6,640 nt of DNA, from the NCBI GenBank assembly GCA_030830945.1, contig JAURLY010000195.1, forward strand, positions 1 through 6,640. The letters are read 5' to 3'. Positions within the stretch are counted from its first letter, which is position 1, and the number at the start of each line of letters is the position of its first letter. Below the pieces are notes generated by a model. The model saw nothing but the letters and a program-made list of their open reading frames with translations, was not told where the DNA came from and searched no databases. Made by a program: the position numbers and the translations under genes. Below are positions 1-6,640 of the stretch, piece by piece. This DNA comes from Gammaproteobacteria bacterium. Its GTDB lineage: Bacteria > Pseudomonadota > Gammaproteobacteria > Pseudomonadales > GM7GCV1.

Positions 1-825
1 GAACAGGACATTGCCGAGTTTCAGTTCGGCAACTTCCTTTCGCAGCCTGGCAACCGCCGTACCCCGCCCCACGAACAGGAACCCCACTGAAGTATCGTTT
101 TTATACGATTCCACGAGGCTTATAAGGATATCCATACCCTGAGCAATACCGATGTTGCCCGTGTAGACGAATACCCTGCGACCTGCCAGCGATGTGCGGG
201 CAATATCGATACTGCAGGTGTCTCCTGTCTGCGGCGCCAACCAGTTGTTCAGCACTTCCACCCTGCCGGGCAGGTCGTCATGCTCCAGGCGGAAATAGTC
301 CAGGTTGGATGGCGTCTGCACACCAATGACATCCGCCTGGCGGTACTGGAATTTTTCCTTGCCCTTGAAGTAGCGATAGATCATGCCGCGACCTATGAGG
401 CCCATGTCGACCGCCCATTCAGGGAAAATATCGCGCAGGATGAGATAGGAGTGGCAGCCTGAGGCCTGTTTCAGTTTCGCCACCAGGCCGCCAAAAAAGA
501 TCGATGGCGAATACCAGACTATGCCGTCCCACTTTCGGTCTTTCAGGGGTGACTTGCGTAGATTGCGGTACATGAAGGCCGATAGCAGGTGCTCGGCCAG
601 GGCGCGACGGGAATAACTGACGTCCTTGGTTGCCATGGCACGAAGCCGCAGGATCTCGAGATTGCCCTCGTGCTGCAGGGACCACGGCTTGGACAGCGAG
701 GCGTCCGGCAGTAATACGGTCACCTGGTGCCCCTGAGACAGGAATTCGGCGACGAGGTCCCTGATCTGGACCGCGCCTGATGTTTTCATGGGAGGGTGCG
801 CGTCAGCGACCAGGGCGATGTGCAT
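1..825 (-). CDS. wbuB: WbuB-like GT4 glycosyltransferase, probable L-FucNAc transferase (partial, C-terminus missing)
   Basis: I translated this frame by hand: it is open for 275 codons from the ATG at 825 to the left edge, with no stop. The N-terminal GT-B Rossmann domain begins MHIALVADAHPPMKTSG. The stretch LILRDIFPEWAVDMG (residues 128-142) is, from memory, a hallmark of WbuB-type transferases, and VYTGNIGIAQGMD (220-232) opens the nucleotide-binding C-terminal domain. The donor-binding EX7E motif is expected in the roughly 125 residues beyond the edge, so it cannot be checked. Family knowledge: WbuB-like enzymes commonly follow fnlABC and are assigned as L-FucNAc transferases, adding the sugar to a lipid-linked O-unit at the inner face of the cytoplasmic membrane. 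The start lies one base after the galE stop (TGA-C-ATG), so translation is probably coupled; no good Shine-Dalgarno sequence is visible. Family assignment is firm; acceptor and exact donor are inferred. Confidence 0.85.
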   Translation of the reverse strand, partial: MHIALVADAHPPMKTSGAVQIRDLVAEFLSQGHQVTVLLPDASLSKPWSLQHEGNLEILRLRAMATKDVSYSRRALAEHLLSAFMYRNLRKSPLKDRKWDGIVWYSPSIFFGGLVAKLKQASGCHSYLILRDIFPEWAVDMGLIGRGMIYRYFKGKEKFQYRQADVIGVQTPSNLDYFRLEHDDLPGRVEVLNNWLAPQTGDTCSIDIARTSLAGRRVFVYTGNIGIAQGMDILISLVESYKNDTSVGFLFVGRGTAVARLRKEVAELKLGNVLF

Positions 826-826
826 G

Positions 827-1831
827 TCAGGATTCGATGCGCTTGCACCATTCCCACGTGCTTTCACACATGGTGGCAAGGTTACGGGTAGCCTCCCAAT
901 TCATGAGGGCTTTCGCTTTATCACAGTTGGCATAACATGCCGGAACGTCTCCCGGTCTTCTCGGGGCCATGCGCAACGGGATTTCCCCACCGATCACCTG
1001 TTCGAATGTCCTGACAAGATCGAGCACGCTCACGCCATTCCCGGTACCGAGGTTAATAGCCGTACAGCCACTGTTCTCATCGAGGAAATTGAGCGTATTG
1101 ATGTGCCCTTCTGCAAGATCCATTATGTGGATGTAGTCTCGTAGGCAGGTACCGTCTGGCGTATCGTAATCATTTCCGTATATTTCCAGAAACTCCCGTT
1201 TCCCGGTCAGGACCCTGGCTATCATGGGCATAAGGTTGGCCCGCAAGGCCTTGGGGTTGTCACCGAGCAGCCCGGACGGATGTGAGCCCACGGGATTGAA
1301 GTAACGAAGACAGGCTACTTGCCACCGCTCGTCCTTTTCACATTTATTGGCGAGCAGTTTTTCCACCTTTATCTTGCTGTCCGCATATGGATTGACGGAA
1401 CGGATCGGGTGCTCTTCATCCAGTGGCAGGTACTCAGGTTCCCCATATACCGTTGCACTACTGCTGAAAACCAATCTGAAGATACCTGCCATCTCCATAC
1501 CTGCGAGAAGGCTGCGGGTTCCTTCCACGTTATTGTCGAAGTACAGTTCCGGGTTACTGACGGATTCCTCGACACTCTTGAGGCCGGCCAGGTGTATCAC
1601 TGCATTAATACCATGCCTTGCGATTACCTCCGCAACCAACCCGGAATCGCGCACATCCCCTGTGATACAGACGGGCTGTGAGCCGATGATCTTTCCCAGA
1701 TTAACGAGGACTCCACAGTCACTGTTGGAGAAGTTGTCCAGAAGAATGCATTCATGCCCCGCCGCCTGGGCACATACGGCTATATGAGTACCTATATAAC
1801 CGGCACCCCCGGTGAGAAGTATTTTGGACAT
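827..1831 (-). CDS. galE: UDP-glucose/UDP-GlcNAc 4-epimerase (GalE family)
   Basis: A full-length 334-residue extended short-chain dehydrogenase that interconverts the gluco and galacto forms of UDP-hexoses using bound NAD. Visible motifs: NAD-binding GGAGYIG (8-14), the SSSATVYG segment with Ser124, the catalytic pair Tyr149 and Lys153 (YADSK), RYFNPVGSHPSG (176-187), and LRDYIHIMDLA (230-240). These positions match E. coli GalE numbering. At 299, in GDVPACYAN, there is Cys where E. coli has the bulky Tyr299; the human enzyme has Cys307 in the same context and accepts N-acetylated substrates. I infer possible UDP-GlcNAc/UDP-GalNAc activity, which would fit a polysaccharide locus. The gene starts with ATG 35 bases after the fnlC stop and ends one base before the WbuB-like gene. 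No strong ribosome binding site is seen. It is GC-richer than the genes upstream. The family is certain; substrate range is not settled (the symbol could equally be gne). Confidence 0.95.
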   Translation of the reverse strand: MSKILLTGGAGYIGTHIAVCAQAAGHECILLDNFSNSDCGVLVNLGKIIGSQPVCITGDVRDSGLVAEVIARHGINAVIHLAGLKSVEESVSNPELYFDNNVEGTRSLLAGMEMAGIFRLVFSSSATVYGEPEYLPLDEEHPIRSVNPYADSKIKVEKLLANKCEKDERWQVACLRYFNPVGSHPSGLLGDNPKALRANLMPMIARVLTGKREFLEIYGNDYDTPDGTCLRDYIHIMDLAEGHINTLNFLDENSGCTAINLGTGNGVSVLDLVRTFEQVIGGEIPLRMAPRRPGDVPACYANCDKAKALMNWEATRNLATMCESTWEWCKRIES

Positions 1832-1866
1832 ATATCGGGCTTAAAGGGGAATCTTGCGCGTGGATT

Positions 1867-2997
1867 TCAGCGCTTCTGCCAAACCTTACGGTTCACATAA
1901 TCGGTATAACTATGAATAATCCTCAGTACCTTGTCAGATACATTGGCATCCTGGTAATCGCGCACGACTTGCAATTGTCGTTCATCCCCCCTTCCCTGGT
2001 CGGCGAGGATATCGAGTGACTGCCTGATGCGCGCCCAGTTCATACCGGTCAGCATCACGGCCCCCTCTTCCATGCCTTCCGGGCGCTCATGGGCTTCCCT
2101 GATGTTCAGTGCCGGAAAGTTAAGTATGGAGGATTCTTCAGTGATGGTGCCGCTGTCCGAAAGCACAGCTCTGGCATGCATCTGGAGATGCACATAGTCG
2201 GTGAAACCCAGCGGCTTTAGAAATTGTATATTTTTTGAGAACTGATGCCCGCTGGACTCGATCTTTTTGCGTGTCCTTGGATGCGTGGGAACGATAACCG
2301 GTAAATTGTACTCCTCGACTAGTTTATTCAGCACATTGGCAAAGGCGGTAAAATTGACTTCGGCATCAATATTTTCCTCGCGGTGACAGCTGACAAGGAA
2401 AAAGCCGTCTTTTTCCAGGGAAAGTTCCTTGAGAATTACGGATTTATCGATACGGGAACGGTAATAATCAAGTACTTCAGCCATGGGGCTACCGGTCTTA
2501 ATGACCTGGTCGGCCGGGATACCCTCCTGGATAAGGTAATCTCTGGCAATAGTGCTGTAAGTGAGATTTATATCCGCGAGATGATCGACGATTCTGCGAT
2601 TAATTTCTTCGGGTACACGCTGGTCAAAACAGCGATTGCCTGCCTCCATGTGGAAAACAGGTATTTTTTTGCGTTTGGCAGCCAACGCCACGAGTGCACT
2701 GTTGGTATCACCCAGCACCAGGAGGGCGTCAGGAGCGACAGTATCCAGCAATTTATCTGCCTTGATAATGCAATTACCAATCGTGGCAAGGGCGGTATCC
2801 CCCGCAGCATCAAGAAAATAGTCTGGCCTCCTGATACCAAGATCATCGAAAAATATCTGGTTCAACTCATGATCATAATTTTGTCCTGTATGAATAGTCA
2901 CATGATCAGTATAGGTATCCAGCTTTACAAGTACACGGGACAACCTGATGATTTCTGGTCTAGTACCGAATACAGTCGCAACTTTTAATTTTGTCAT
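1867..2997 (-). CDS. fnlC: UDP-N-acetyl-L-fucosamine synthase (non-hydrolysing 2-epimerase, FnlC/WbjD/CapG)
   Basis: The last enzyme of UDP-L-FucNAc synthesis: it inverts C2 of UDP-2-acetamido-2,6-dideoxy-L-talose. From the ATG at 2997 the protein has 376 residues, as I recall for this family. It has the two-domain GT-B-like fold of WecB relatives, with GTRPEIIRLS (11-20), HTGQN (36-40), GDTNS (96-100), HMEAGNRCFDQRVPEEINRR (116-135), SCHREEN (203-209), THPRT (238-242) and DSGTITEES (281-289). A GTG at 3048 would add 17 residues and overlap fnlB by 50 bases. I prefer 2997 because the conserved fold begins directly there (MTKLKVATVFGTRPE), a GAGA lies six bases upstream, and the TAG-C-ATG junction is compact. 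Context with fnlA and fnlB separates it from WecB, which epimerises UDP-GlcNAc itself. GC content rises noticeably toward the 3' end. Confidence 0.95.
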   Translation of the reverse strand: MTKLKVATVFGTRPEIIRLSRVLVKLDTYTDHVTIHTGQNYDHELNQIFFDDLGIRRPDYFLDAAGDTALATIGNCIIKADKLLDTVAPDALLVLGDTNSALVALAAKRKKIPVFHMEAGNRCFDQRVPEEINRRIVDHLADINLTYSTIARDYLIQEGIPADQVIKTGSPMAEVLDYYRSRIDKSVILKELSLEKDGFFLVSCHREENIDAEVNFTAFANVLNKLVEEYNLPVIVPTHPRTRKKIESSGHQFSKNIQFLKPLGFTDYVHLQMHARAVLSDSGTITEESSILNFPALNIREAHERPEGMEEGAVMLTGMNWARIRQSLDILADQGRGDERQLQVVRDYQDANVSDKVLRIIHSYTDYVNRKVWQKR

Positions 2998-2998
2998 G

Positions 2999-4114
2999 CT
3001 AGATCTCGCTGGGAATGGTATCTGGCTTGTCCTTGTCAAAAACTTCACTTGACCACAAAAGTATGATCAGATCGCAATGGCCGGTATTTGTGACATCATG
3101 CGCCCAACCGGGAATTGATTCCACAACGGTGGGATTGGCTGCCGAAACAGAGATTTCAAAATATTGTTCTGTATGCAGTTGACGGTATCGAAAGAGCGCC
3201 TCTCCTTGCACGACCAGGAATTTTTCCGTTTTGGTATTGTGATAATGCCGTCCACGAGTGACACCTGGTTTTGCAGTCAGGTATGAAATTTGTCCAGATT
3301 CCTTGGTTTTCAGGAACTCTACAAATGTTCCTCTGTCGTCAGTGTGTGACTCTACAGTGTATGAAAAATCGGATTCATCAAGATAACTGATATAGGTAGC
3401 ATACAAGGCGCGTATCAGTCCTGAGCCGACCTGGTCTATCTCCAGATGAGGCCTTCCTTCCCTGAAACCAACCAGAGTGTTAACCAGGAATTTGAGTGAA
3501 ATCTCGTATACAGGCTCTACTTCCAAAAAATTCACATGGTTTGAGAAGACCTCATGTCCACAGATAACAGACTTTATTTTTGCTACAAGATCATCTATGT
3601 AATTCAAACTGATTATCTTGTTTTCATCATCAACATGAATAGGAAGATCACGTGCTATATTGTGACAAAATGTGGCAACAGCTGAGTTGTAATTTGGTCT
3701 GCACCACTTCCCCATGACGTTCGGTAATCGCATGATATACACTTGACTGCCTGTATTTACTGAATAGCTTTTTAAATGCTCTTCAGCTTCCAGCTTACTT
3801 TTTCCATATGGCGTATCGTTTCCCGCCTGAATAGACGATGAAAATATTATGGGGATTTGCTTTCCGCATTTGGATGCGATATTGCATATTTCGCTGGTAA
3901 GATCGCTATTGCCCGCTTTAAACTCGCTGACATCATCGGGTCTGTTGACGCCTGCAAGATGAACTATCCAGTCGGCCTTACCAACTATATCCTTCAATGT
4001 TGCAAGCGAGTCCCCATGGAAATATCCGTTAGCAGTGACACCTTTTGTACTGGAAAGATTGCTGAAAAGGTTCTTTCCAATAAAGCCCCCTGCCCCTGTT
4101 ATTAAAACATTCAT
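2999..4114 (-). CDS. fnlB: Bifunctional SDR reductase/cupin epimerase of UDP-L-FucNAc synthesis (FnlB/WbjC/CapF)
   Basis: The second pathway enzyme, 371 residues, close to the 369 I recall for S. aureus CapF. The N-terminal SDR half has GAGGFIG (7-13), the Ser92-94 cluster and the catalytic Tyr103/Lys107 pair (YGKSK); in CapF this half reduces the 4-keto group with NADPH. The C-terminal cupin (about 250-360) carries His290, His292 and Glu297 in RGRHYHNTKTEKF and His339 in PGWAHD, the four residues that, from memory, bind zinc in CapF; this half epimerises C3. Both halves look intact, so the predicted product is UDP-2-acetamido-2,6-dideoxy-L-talose. The start is three bases after the fnlA stop, preceded by a purine-rich GAAGAA that ends six bases before the ATG. 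The gene is AT-rich (35% GC in one sampled row). Also known as wbjC or capF. Confidence 0.95.
   Translation of the reverse strand: MNVLITGAGGFIGKNLFSNLSSTKGVTANGYFHGDSLATLKDIVGKADWIVHLAGVNRPDDVSEFKAGNSDLTSEICNIASKCGKQIPIIFSSSIQAGNDTPYGKSKLEAEEHLKSYSVNTGSQVYIMRLPNVMGKWCRPNYNSAVATFCHNIARDLPIHVDDENKIISLNYIDDLVAKIKSVICGHEVFSNHVNFLEVEPVYEISLKFLVNTLVGFREGRPHLEIDQVGSGLIRALYATYISYLDESDFSYTVESHTDDRGTFVEFLKTKESGQISYLTAKPGVTRGRHYHNTKTEKFLVVQGEALFRYRQLHTEQYFEISVSAANPTVVESIPGWAHDVTNTGHCDLIILLWSSEVFDKDKPDTIPSEI
3004..3007 (-). promoter_or_regulatory. Weak ribosome binding site supporting the fnlC start at 2997
   Basis: On the minus strand GAGA sits six bases before the ATG at 2997, inside the last codons of fnlB. 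It is short and only partly matches the Shine-Dalgarno consensus, but its spacing suits this ATG and supports it over the GTG at 3048. Translation may rely mainly on coupling to the fnlB stop one base upstream. Confidence 0.4.
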
Positions 4115-4117
4115 TAA

Positions 4118-5158
4118 TTATTCTTCAGGCTGGATGTAGCGACCTTCCAATGCGTTTTGGACAAAGGGCAATTTCAATAACATATCCGTCATACCCTGCA
4201 AGTCCAGTCTGGACGTGTTATGTGACGTATAGTCTTCCTGCTCGGAAATCTTGCCTACTCCTTCTTCAACATATGAGGAATAGTTAAGATCCCTCAAGTC
4301 TGGTTTGACGCAATAATAATTTTCCATTTCGACTGCAATAGCCATTTCTTCCCTGCTTAACAACGTTTCGTATAACTTTTCACCATGTCTGGTGCCGATT
4401 ATTTTAACTGGATGGTCCAGACTATCAAAAATTCCCAGAATTGCTTGTACCAGTACTTCAATGGTAACAGCTGGCGCTTTTTGCACAAATATTTCACCAT
4501 TACCACCATTCGATAAGGCAAATAAAACAAGATCTACCGAATCTTCCAGTGACATCATGAACCTGGTCATTTTCGGATCTGTGATGGTGATAGGTTTCCC
4601 GGAAAGAATCTGGCCAATAAATAAAGGTATAACAGAGTTACGGGATGCCATAACGTTCCCATATCTGGTACAGCATCCGATTGTATGGCTGTATTCAAGA
4701 TTTTTTGTTTTGGCAATCAGAATTTTTTCCATCATTGCTTTTGAAATACCCATTGCATTTATCGGATATACGGCCTTATCAGTGCTCAAACAGACAACTT
4801 TTTGAACATTATTTTGAATTGCAACATCAATGAGATTCTCAGTTCCAATGATATTGGTTTTTACTGCTTCGGAAGGAAAAAATTCACACGATGGAACTTG
4901 TTTCAGTGCTGCCGCATGGAAAATATAGTCCACTCCAATTGTTGCTGATAAGAGGCTAGGTTTATCCCTTACGTCACCAATATAGAACTTCAATATTTTG
5001 TTATTGAAATTTTTTCTCAAATCATCCTGCTTTTTTTCATCCCGGCTGAAAATCCTGATTTCCTCGGTCCCGGACTTGATAAGCCGCGTTAACACAGCAT
5101 TGCCAAATGAGCCGGTTCCTCCGGTGATAAGAATTTTTTTGTTTGTGAAATCCGACAT
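4118..5158 (-). CDS. fnlA: UDP-GlcNAc 4,6-dehydratase (5-inverting), first step to UDP-L-FucNAc (FnlA/WbjB/CapE)
   Basis: A 346-residue extended SDR of the FlaA1/CapE type. It removes water between C4 and C6 of UDP-GlcNAc and inverts C5, giving the UDP-2-acetamido-2,6-dideoxy-L-arabino-4-hexulose that starts the L-FucNAc pathway. Visible features: cofactor loop GGTGSFG (13-19), HAAALKQVP (81-89), the LSTDKAVYP segment with Asp127/Lys128 (124-132), RYGNVMASRNSVIP (165-178) and TRHGEKLYE (256-264). The usual YxxxK is replaced by MxxxK (Met136, Lys140 in NAMGISKAMMEK), which is normal for the CapE/WbjB branch and separates it from FlaA1/PseB, which keep Tyr. It starts with ATG 35 bases after the upstream glycosyltransferase, with a weak GGGA eight bases ahead. 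It is strongly AT-rich (28% GC in one sampled row). The three following enzymes of the operon support the assignment. Confidence 0.96.
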   Translation of the reverse strand: MSDFTNKKILITGGTGSFGNAVLTRLIKSGTEEIRIFSRDEKKQDDLRKNFNNKILKFYIGDVRDKPSLLSATIGVDYIFHAAALKQVPSCEFFPSEAVKTNIIGTENLIDVAIQNNVQKVVCLSTDKAVYPINAMGISKAMMEKILIAKTKNLEYSHTIGCCTRYGNVMASRNSVIPLFIGQILSGKPITITDPKMTRFMMSLEDSVDLVLFALSNGGNGEIFVQKAPAVTIEVLVQAILGIFDSLDHPVKIIGTRHGEKLYETLLSREEMAIAVEMENYYCVKPDLRDLNYSSYVEEGVGKISEQEDYTSHNTSRLDLQGMTDMLLKLPFVQNALEGRYIQPEE

Positions 5159-5193
5159 TAGTAGAGTCCCGGTTGTTCATGGTGTTTTGTAAT

Positions 5194-6324
5194 TTAATTA
5201 AGCGACATCATTGAATGCCACGTATCACTTGCAGAAGTCTTCCACTGAAATCTTCCCGAATGACTTAAGGCCTTTTCAGCGTAGTCCATACGCATGGTTT
5301 CATTATTCAAAAAAATAGCAATTTTACTTGCAATATCCTGCGGATCCATTGGATTGCAGTAAAGTACAGCATCCCCGCCAAACTCTGGCATTGGCCCCAT
5401 ATTCGAGGCCACCAAAGGCGTTCCAGATGCCATGGCCTCAAGCAGGATAAAGGGGCAATTTTCGGTTTGCGACATAAAGAGATTGATTTGGGCATTCTGG
5501 TATATGGCTGGCAGCTGGGTATATTCGATATGTTCATACATGATAATTTCATTCGACAGACCCAGGTTATCAACCAGATTCCTCACCTGTTTTGTGTAAT
5601 GGGGAAAGTGATGCCCGATCAGAATCAAATTCGGCAAGGAACCCGTACTATCTTTCAGTAATTTATACGCCCTGACCACCTCACATTGGGACTTGTAAAC
5701 GTCCAAGGCTGAAACGTAGAGAAGATAGTTGTTGGTTCGAAACCACTCCGGCAGGGTTAGTCTTGTTTTCTCGCATCTATAAAATCGTGAATCTACTCCA
5801 TGCGGAATAACAACAAATTTCCTAATTTTTTTCAGGCTCTTTTCCACAATATACTCTTGAGCGTAGCGGGAAATAAAAATGACAAGATCCGCTTGCTGCA
5901 TGCTTTTCATAAGCTGACGACGAAGTATCATGTTTCTTAAGCGGGAATAACCAATGCCATATTTTATTATTTGGTCATTATCGAATGGTAGCATATTCTG
6001 GAAAGTGACAACCTGCTTGCATGAAGGCGGACAGCGTGTACTTAATAGCCCCCCTGGGCAAAATAATACGTCTATCTTTAAATTGTTTATTTGCCTTTTA
6101 ACGAAAACCTTTTCCCAGAATACGCGAAAAAAAGGGTTTCTTATCACTAAGGATGGCACAGGCAATCGTACGACTACATTTTCAGGGTCTGGCAATTTCA
6201 GGCTGTCCGGGGCAAGCACGTATATTTTGCCTTCAAATTCCGTTGGCAAATTCTCCAAAAGCCTGCAGACATAAGTCTGACCTCCTCCCAGCCTAGCCGA
6301 AACGGCATTAATAAGAATATTCAT
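5194..6324 (-). CDS. GT4 family glycosyltransferase
   Basis: A complete 376-residue GT-B glycosyltransferase that transfers a sugar from a nucleotide donor to a growing lipid-linked glycan on the cytoplasmic side of the inner membrane. The acceptor-side domain starts MNILINAVSARLGGGQTYV, with the glycine turn at 13-15. The donor-side domain begins after IPHGVD (173-178) and contains the GT4 EX7E motif, Glu288 and Glu296 (ENCPFILLE), followed by AMASGTPLVAS. No transmembrane segment or signal peptide is apparent. The frame extends four codons upstream to a TTG at 6336; I prefer the ATG at 6324 because the conserved first beta-strand starts there. Neither start has a well-spaced ribosome binding site. 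The upstream gene ends 18 bases before it and fnlA follows after 35 bases. Donor sugar and linkage cannot be told from sequence. GT4 membership is firm. Confidence 0.92.
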   Translation of the reverse strand: MNILINAVSARLGGGQTYVCRLLENLPTEFEGKIYVLAPDSLKLPDPENVVVRLPVPSLVIRNPFFRVFWEKVFVKRQINNLKIDVLFCPGGLLSTRCPPSCKQVVTFQNMLPFDNDQIIKYGIGYSRLRNMILRRQLMKSMQQADLVIFISRYAQEYIVEKSLKKIRKFVVIPHGVDSRFYRCEKTRLTLPEWFRTNNYLLYVSALDVYKSQCEVVRAYKLLKDSTGSLPNLILIGHHFPHYTKQVRNLVDNLGLSNEIIMYEHIEYTQLPAIYQNAQINLFMSQTENCPFILLEAMASGTPLVASNMGPMPEFGGDAVLYCNPMDPQDIASKIAIFLNNETMRMDYAEKALSHSGRFQWKTSASDTWHSMMSLN

Positions 6325-6342
6325 ACCAGAAAGCAAATCTTC

Positions 6343-6640
6343 TTATAATGCTGCGAGGCTTTTTGCAAGACTGCCCATATAAAAAAATGCACAAGGTACT
6401 TTCATTGACGCATGTACATCGAGGAATGCATTTCTAAACTCCCTGATCGCTTCGCGATAGTTACGTTTTTCATATTCGGATTTACCACGCAAATAAGCTA
6501 ACAATGCCATAGCTTTATCCTGGTCTCTTGGTGAAAGCAACTTTATATATCGGTTAATGACCTGACCAAGCGGAATTGTCCTGTCCACTGATTCCGAGGC
6601 ATTTGATTGATGTATTCGATAAGTACCCAGACAGCTATTC
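6343..6640 (-). CDS. Probable GT2 glycosyltransferase, C-terminal fragment with TPR-like tail (partial)
   Basis: The frame is open from the right edge to a TAA at 6343, giving 98 visible residues; the N-terminus lies outside the window. A GTG at 6588 is an internal codon rather than a convincing start, because the frame continues upstream without a stop and reads LGTYRIHQSNAS (fragment residues 4-15), which resembles the YRIHxxNxS segment near the end of many family-2 glycosyltransferase domains. After it comes a charged helical tail; the part from about 45 to 73 (LRGKSEYEKRNYREAIREF inside it) follows the spacing of a tetratricopeptide repeat. The catalytic domain (DXD and related motifs) is not visible, so the GT2 assignment rests on a short motif and on context. 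It is the most upstream gene seen here and lies 18 bases from the next. Confidence 0.6.
   Translation of the reverse strand, partial: NSCLGTYRIHQSNASESVDRTIPLGQVINRYIKLLSPRDQDKAMALLAYLRGKSEYEKRNYREAIREFRNAFLDVHASMKVPCAFFYMGSLAKSLAAL

Noticed and set aside
419..685. 88-codon minus-strand frame that could be taken as a separate small gene
   Set aside because: It overlaps the WbuB-like gene on the same strand in another frame, and the WbuB frame has clear family motifs across the region.
1319..1787. Two overlapping plus-strand frames of 120 and 146 codons antisense to galE
   Set aside because: Both are contained in galE, overlap each other in different frames, and resemble no known protein.
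1832..1866. Possible terminator or promoter in the 35-base gap between fnlC and galE
   Set aside because: No inverted repeat followed by a T run and no clear promoter elements were seen.
2383..2988. 201-codon open frame on the plus strand, antisense to fnlC
   Set aside because: It lies wholly inside fnlC, whose motifs are unmistakable. The antisense translation has no recognisable domain and no evident ribosome binding site; it is best explained as a shadow frame.
5134..5140. Run of seven A (sense strand) near the fnlA start, as a possible phase-variation tract
   Set aside because: Similar seven-base A or T runs occur elsewhere in the AT-rich part (about 5309-5315, 6127-6133 and near 6371-6377). 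The length is modest and the frame is intact, so nothing singles this one out.
4118..5158. Loss of the catalytic Tyr of the YxxxK motif in the dehydratase as a sign of inactivity
   Set aside because: Met in that position (MxxxK) is characteristic of the CapE/WbjB/FnlA branch, so it marks the subfamily and not a defect.
5159..5193. Possible promoter in the 35-base gap upstream of fnlA
   Set aside because: No convincing -35/-10 pair was found in the gap or just upstream of it; the gap is short and the genes are co-directional.

Overview
The window is the interior of a surface-polysaccharide (O-antigen or capsule) biosynthesis locus, most likely from a Gram-negative proteobacterium. That guess rests on gene content: an fnlABC/wbjBCD set plus a WbuB-type glycosyltransferase is typical of O-antigen clusters. 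The genus cannot be named from the sequence. All six genes lie on the minus strand, so transcription runs from high to low coordinates, and gaps between genes are 1 to 35 bases. The window therefore looks like part of one operon whose promoter and terminator lie outside it. No RNA gene, mobile element, CRISPR array or convincing internal promoter or terminator was seen, and no stretch of 300 bases lacks a gene.

In transcription order: (1) the C-terminal end of a probable family-2 glycosyltransferase with a helical, TPR-like tail (6343-6640, cut by the right edge); (2) a complete GT4 glycosyltransferase (5194-6324); (3) fnlA/capE (4118-5158), (4) fnlB/capF (2999-4114) and (5) fnlC/capG (1867-2997), the full three-enzyme route from UDP-GlcNAc to UDP-N-acetyl-L-fucosamine; (6) a galE-type UDP-sugar 4-epimerase (827-1831); (7) a WbuB-like GT4 transferase (1-825, cut by the left edge), probably the enzyme that uses UDP-L-FucNAc. 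Items 1 and 7 are partial.

Together the genes predict a repeat unit containing L-FucNAc. A galacto-configured sugar is also likely: the 4-epimerase carries Cys at the position (E. coli Tyr299, human Cys307) that controls access of N-acetylated substrates, so it may supply UDP-GalNAc as well as, or instead of, UDP-Gal. At least three transferases are visible, enough for several linkages of a repeat unit.

Base composition is uneven. The fnlA, fnlB and 5' fnlC portion is AT-rich, while the 3' end of fnlC, galE and the WbuB-like gene are clearly GC-richer. This suggests a mosaic cassette with a possible junction inside fnlC. The biology is a recognisable, known pathway; I see no evidence of an undescribed system. 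The points most worth a second look are the GalE gatekeeper residue, the placement of galE between fnlC and the FucNAc transferase, and the composition step.
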